This document shows, in pieces, positions 61,821-64,000 of a stretch of 64,000 nucleotides of DNA (position 1 is the stretch's first letter; every line of letters begins with the position of its first letter). Origin of the DNA: Acidobacteriota bacterium (GTDB taxonomy: Bacteria; Acidobacteriota; Thermoanaerobaculia; Multivoradales; Multivoraceae); the NCBI GenBank assembly GCA_003388555.1, contig QQVD01000033.1, positions 1 to 64,000 of the forward strand. The letters are read 5' to 3'. The position numbers were made by a program, and so were the translations under genes. The notes beneath the pieces are model-generated. The model worked only from the letters and a program-made list of their open reading frames with translations, had not been told where the DNA came from and made no database searches.

Positions 61821-64000
61821 CCGGTTTCGACGAAGGCGGCGGCCGAGCGGCCGACGCCCTGGACCAGCTCCTCGATCGTGAGATCGACGGCATGCGCAAC
61901 GACCTGCCCTCCGAGAGGGTGATCGCCGACTCTCTGGCGCGGGTGCGCGGCCGCCTGGCCGACGAGGGCGTTCTCGACGGCGCCAGAGGCCACGCGCCCG
62001 ATCGTGCGCTGGAGAGCTGCGCCGACTACCAGGCGCTGATGCCGGCGTTCGTCGCCGGAACCCTCGAGCCTTCGCTGCGGCTGCTGGTCGAAGACCACAC
62101 GCGCTCCTGCGTACCCTGCCGACGGGCGCTGAAGGCGGTGCGCGCCGGCGAGCCGATCCAGGCCGAAGGAGATCGGGAGACCGGTCGCGGTCCGCAGCGC
62201 AGCGGCCTGGTGCAGGGCATCTACGCCCTCGCCGCCATCTTCCTCGTGGCGCTGGCGGGCTGGCTCGCCTGGAACGTGCTGCGCGGCGACGGGACCGATC
62301 TGGTCCAGGTGCGCGGCATCGAGGGCCAGCTCTTCCAGGTGGCCGAGCAGGGTCTGGTGCCGCTGCAGCCCGGTGACTGGATCGACGGCGGGGTCGAGAT
62401 CCGCACCGCCAACGGCAGCGGCGCCCGCGTCGAGCTGGCTGACGGCTCGCGGGTCGAGATCGACGAGCGCTCGGCGCTCGAGGTGGTGCGCAAGCGTGGC
62501 GGACACCGCATCCGTGTCAGCCGCGGCAGCATCATCGTCGAAGCCGCCGATCAGGGCACGGGATCGCTCGACGTCGCCACCAACGAGCTGCTCGCCACGG
62601 TCAAGGGCACCATCTTCTCGGTGCGGCACGGGGTCAAGGGATCCCGCGTCTCCGTGATCGAGGGCGAGGTCGAGGTGGAGAACGGCCGCAAGCGGACCTC
62701 CCTGTACCCCGGCGACCAGATCGGCAGCCGGGCGACGATGGTGGCTGCCCCCTGGGCGCAGGAGATCGGCTGGAGCCAGAACGTCGACCAGTACCTCGCG
62801 ATGCTGGAGGAGTTCCAGCAGCTGCGCCGCGACCTCAACCAGGTGCTGTCGAGCACCACGCCGCGCTACGAGTCCTCGCTGGTCGAGCTGGTGCCCTCCA
62901 CCACGGTGGTCTACATCGCCCTGCCCAATCCCACCGCGACCGTGGGCGAGATCTACCAGATGATCCGTCAGCGGGTGGATTCCAACCCGGCCCTCGCCTC
63001 CTGGTGGGGTGAGGCCGGTCACGGCTCGCTGAGCGAGATCGACGACTTCGTAGCCACCCTGCGCGAGCTCGGCAGCTACCTGGGCGCCGAGACCGTGGTG
63101 GCGCTCGGGCTCGACGCCGAGGGCGAGATCGATCGCCCGGCGGTGCTCTCCGAGGTCGCCGACCCGATCGGGCTGCGCGCCGGTCTCGAAGCCGAGCTGG
63201 CGGCACTGCAGCAGAGCATGCCCGACCTGCCGGTGGTTCTGGTCGACGATCCGGCGCAGATCGACGGCTCGCTCGAGCGGCTGTTCGTCTGGGTCGGCGA
63301 CGAGGTGATGATCGCTTCCACCGAGGCCGACGAGATCCGCCGGATCGCCGCCGGGACTTCGGACGGATTCGCCGCCGGCGGTTTCTACGAGCAGATCGCG
63401 GCGAGCTACGCGATGGGGGCCGACTATCTCGGTGCGGTCGACCTGGCTTCGGTCTTCGATCGCCTGGTCGCCGGCGAGATCGCCTCGCAGGCCCCCAGTG
63501 CCGACAGCGGCGGAGAGGGCGACTTCGACACCGCCGAGGCACTCGAGTTCGTCGGCCTGGGGAACGTGCGCTACCTGGTCGTCGAGAGGCACCAGGAGGG
63601 CGATCGCTCCCACACCGCCGCCGACCTCACCTTCGAGGGCGAGCGCAGTGGCCTGGCCGCCTGGCTCGCGACGCCGGCACCGATGGGTGCACTCGGCTTC
63701 TTCTCGGCCGACACCTCGTTCGTCGCCGGAGTCGTCACCCGCGACCCGATCGACGTGCTCGACGAGGTGCTGGACTTCGCCGCCTCGCAGGGAGGCGACC
63801 CATACCAGGGCCTGAGCGAGTTCGAGCTGCAGACCGGCCTCGACCTGCGCGGCGACATCCTCGCCACCCTGGGCGGCGAGAGCGCCTTCGGCATCGACGG
63901 CCCGGCGCTGCCGGTGCCGAGCTGGAAGGCGGTGGTCGAGGTCTACGACGAGGGTCAGTTGCAGTACAGCCTCGAGCAGATGGTCGAGCGCCTGAACCAG
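61817..64000 (+). CDS. Membrane FecR-domain protein, partner of the ECF sigma factor (3' end outside window)
   Basis: 728 codons are visible and the frame is still open at the edge. The ATG overlaps the sigma stop, with ggagg 8 bp upstream. Residues 1-130 are cytosolic: a helix-rich part then a zinc-finger-like [16 protein letters not shown] near 95. A membrane helix ([20 protein letters not shown]) lies near 135-154. A FecR domain follows at ~160-300 ([52 protein letters not shown], then EGEVEVENG). The large C-terminal region begins [20 protein letters not shown] and resembles DUF3352-type exported proteins. It probably binds the sigma factor in the cytosol and senses envelope state outside. 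No TonB receptor gene is adjacent, unlike the FecIR pairs of iron uptake. Confidence 0.88.
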   Translation, partial: MTGFDEGGGRAADALDQLLDREIDGMRNDLPSERVIADSLARVRGRLADEGVLDGARGHAPDRALESCADYQALMPAFVAGTLEPSLRLLVEDHTRSCVPCRRALKAVRAGEPIQAEGDRETGRGPQRSGLVQGIYALAAIFLVALAGWLAWNVLRGDGTDLVQVRGIEGQLFQVAEQGLVPLQPGDWIDGGVEIRTANGSGARVELADGSRVEIDERSALEVVRKRGGHRIRVSRGSIIVEAADQGTGSLDVATNELLATVKGTIFSVRHGVKGSRVSVIEGEVEVENGRKRTSLYPGDQIGSRATMVAAPWAQEIGWSQNVDQYLAMLEEFQQLRRDLNQVLSSTTPRYESSLVELVPSTTVVYIALPNPTATVGEIYQMIRQRVDSNPALASWWGEAGHGSLSEIDDFVATLRELGSYLGAETVVALGLDAEGEIDRPAVLSEVADPIGLRAGLEAELAALQQSMPDLPVVLVDDPAQIDGSLERLFVWVGDEVMIASTEADEIRRIAAGTSDGFAAGGFYEQIAASYAMGADYLGAVDLASVFDRLVAGEIASQAPSADSGGEGDFDTAEALEFVGLGNVRYLVVERHQEGDRSHTAADLTFEGERSGLAAWLATPAPMGALGFFSADTSFVAGVVTRDPIDVLDEVLDFAASQGGDPYQGLSEFELQTGLDLRGDILATLGGESAFGIDGPALPVPSWKAVVEVYDEGQLQYSLEQMVERLNQ

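Overview
The window is a GC-rich bacterial chromosome segment with no mobile elements, no CRISPR array and no rRNA or tRNA gene that I could see. The gene content points to an acidobacterium, most likely near class Thermoanaerobaculia. The reasons are three exported proteins of the acidobacterial VWFA-related family, an Oar-like TonB-dependent receptor with an N-terminal carboxypeptidase-regulatory domain, sulfatase-like hydrolases fused to TPR arrays, and an ECF sigma / FecR-domain pair. The taxonomy is inference; no marker gene is present.

Layout. 1-399: 5' part of an ECF-like sigma factor. 0.7-7.3 kb: secreted two-module protein, GT-C-like membrane glycosyltransferase, small secreted protein, large two-domain glycosyltransferase. 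7.8-13.8 kb: doubtful ORF, menB (menaquinone), MOSC protein, gloB, cytochrome c/copper monooxygenase-like protein, RRM RNA-binding protein. 13.9-16.8 kb: shikimate-kinase-like protein without a P-loop, TPR protein, ICMT-like methyltransferase. 16.9-38.3 kb: a long block of exported proteins, comprising two translationally coupled sulfatase-like/TPR proteins, a carboxypeptidase-regulatory/TPR protein, three VWFA-related proteins, a transglutaminase-like/TPR lipoprotein, the Oar-like receptor behind a 1-kb non-coding region with a sigma-54-type promoter, an Ig-like protein and an HExxH peptidase. 38.5-44.1 kb: secreted amidohydrolase, RoxA-like dihaem cytochrome, orphan histidine kinase, exported protein-kinase-like protein. 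44.5-53.9 kb: housekeeping metabolism (glycerate 2-kinase, asd, GFA protein, enolase, phosphofructokinase, methyltransferase, NUDIX, ornithine-cyclodeaminase family, nth). 54.2-61.0 kb: M49-like lipoprotein peptidase, LolA-like protein, SRPBCC protein, Ser/Thr kinase, EamA exporter. 61.2-64.0 kb: ECF sigma factor coupled to a FecR-domain protein running off the end.

Two structures stand out. First, the 400-bp gap between nth and the M49-like gene (53.93-54.19 kb) holds an array of same-strand DnaA-box-like 9-mers, several spaced 11-12 bp, with an inverted copy just beyond it; this is a candidate replication origin or DnaA-binding cluster. Second, the 16.9-38.3 kb block looks like a co-evolved surface/periplasmic protein set (VWFA, TPR, transglutaminase-like, peptidase and Oar proteins), with alkaline-phosphatase-superfamily enzymes that carry Thr where sulfatases have the formylglycine Cys.
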